Program-made: the position numbers and the translations under genes | DNA from: Porphyrobacter sp. | GTDB taxonomy: Bacteria; Pseudomonadota; Alphaproteobacteria; Sphingomonadales; Sphingomonadaceae | Length of the DNA stretch: 7,921 nucleotides | Direction of reading: 5' to 3' | Assembly (NCBI GenBank): GCA_014359685.1 | Contig: JACIYY010000028.1 | Coordinates: 1 to 7,921 of the forward strand | In this document: piece after piece, positions 7,901-7,921 of the stretch | Layout: each line of letters starts with the position of its first letter | Numbering within the stretch: the stretch's first letter is position 1 | The notes under the pieces: generated by a model | The model's database searches: none | What the model was told of the DNA's origin: nothing | What the model saw: the letters and a program-made list of their open reading frames with translations, nothing else

Positions 7901-7921
7901 GATTGCCTCCAATCCGGAGGC
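7901..7921 (+). repeat. Structured repeat, copy 2
   Basis: The sequence GATTGCCTCCAATCCGGAGG plus a final C ends the window. It folds as GGATTG-CCTC-CAATCC (7900-7915) or as GCCTCC-AATCC-GGAGGC (7905-7921), each with a perfect 6-bp stem. Compared with copy 1 both stems are one or two pairs longer. A half-related TCCGGAGGC also occurs at 7815-7823. No gene is seen between 7760 and 7921. Confidence 0.6.

Noticed and set aside
7837..7921. Beginning of a CRISPR array
   Set aside because: There are only two imperfect copies of about 20 bp, the spacer length is unusual and the intervening DNA is itself a hairpin. No cas-like gene is in the window.
7760..7921. Rho-independent terminator after the Anbu gene
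   Set aside because: Stable hairpins exist (7861-7898 and 7905-7921) but none is followed by a run of T residues.

Overview
This is a GC-rich, gene-dense stretch of chromosome. Base composition, codon choice (strong preference for G/C in third position) and the look of the UvrB and hydrolase proteins suggest an alphaproteobacterium, most likely a sphingomonad. That placement is an inference from protein resemblance, not a search result.

Left part, minus strand (1-2379): a complete uvrB (nucleotide excision repair). Its stop codon overlaps the GTG of a 52-codon ORF (GTGA), whose stop in turn overlaps the ATG of a gene running off the window (ATGA). The 52-residue product resembles the C-terminal half of a HicA toxin, and the ten visible residues of the last gene look like a HicB antitoxin. 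This would be a toxin-antitoxin module, or its remnant, coupled to the end of uvrB.

Divergent intergenic region (2380-2557): a 26-bp tandem repeat lies just upstream of uvrB, and a 13-bp motif lies just upstream of the first plus-strand gene. The same 13-bp motif recurs, with one mismatch, between 3352 and 3444.

Plus-strand cluster (2558-7759): an alpha/beta hydrolase, then four co-directional genes with gaps of 41 to 68 nt. These encode a circularly permuted ATP-grasp protein, an alpha-E protein, a transglutaminase-like cysteine protease/transferase with an unusual Ser-Gln repeat tail, and the proteasome-related peptidase Anbu. The last four form a recognised conserved neighbourhood whose substrate and product are still unknown. 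A plausible working model, from comparative genomics of the families, is peptide-bond chemistry: ligation by ATP-grasp plus alpha-E, and trimming or transfer by the transglutaminase fold and the Anbu N-terminal threonine hydrolase. No unfoldase ATPase gene is in the window. The alpha-E and transglutaminase proteins contain only one lysine each, whereas the ATP-grasp and Anbu proteins do not share this depletion.

Right end (7760-7921): no gene is visible. There are two related copies of a roughly 20-bp sequence that can each fold in two mutually exclusive ways, separated by a strong stem-loop. No clear T-tract terminator was seen after the operon.
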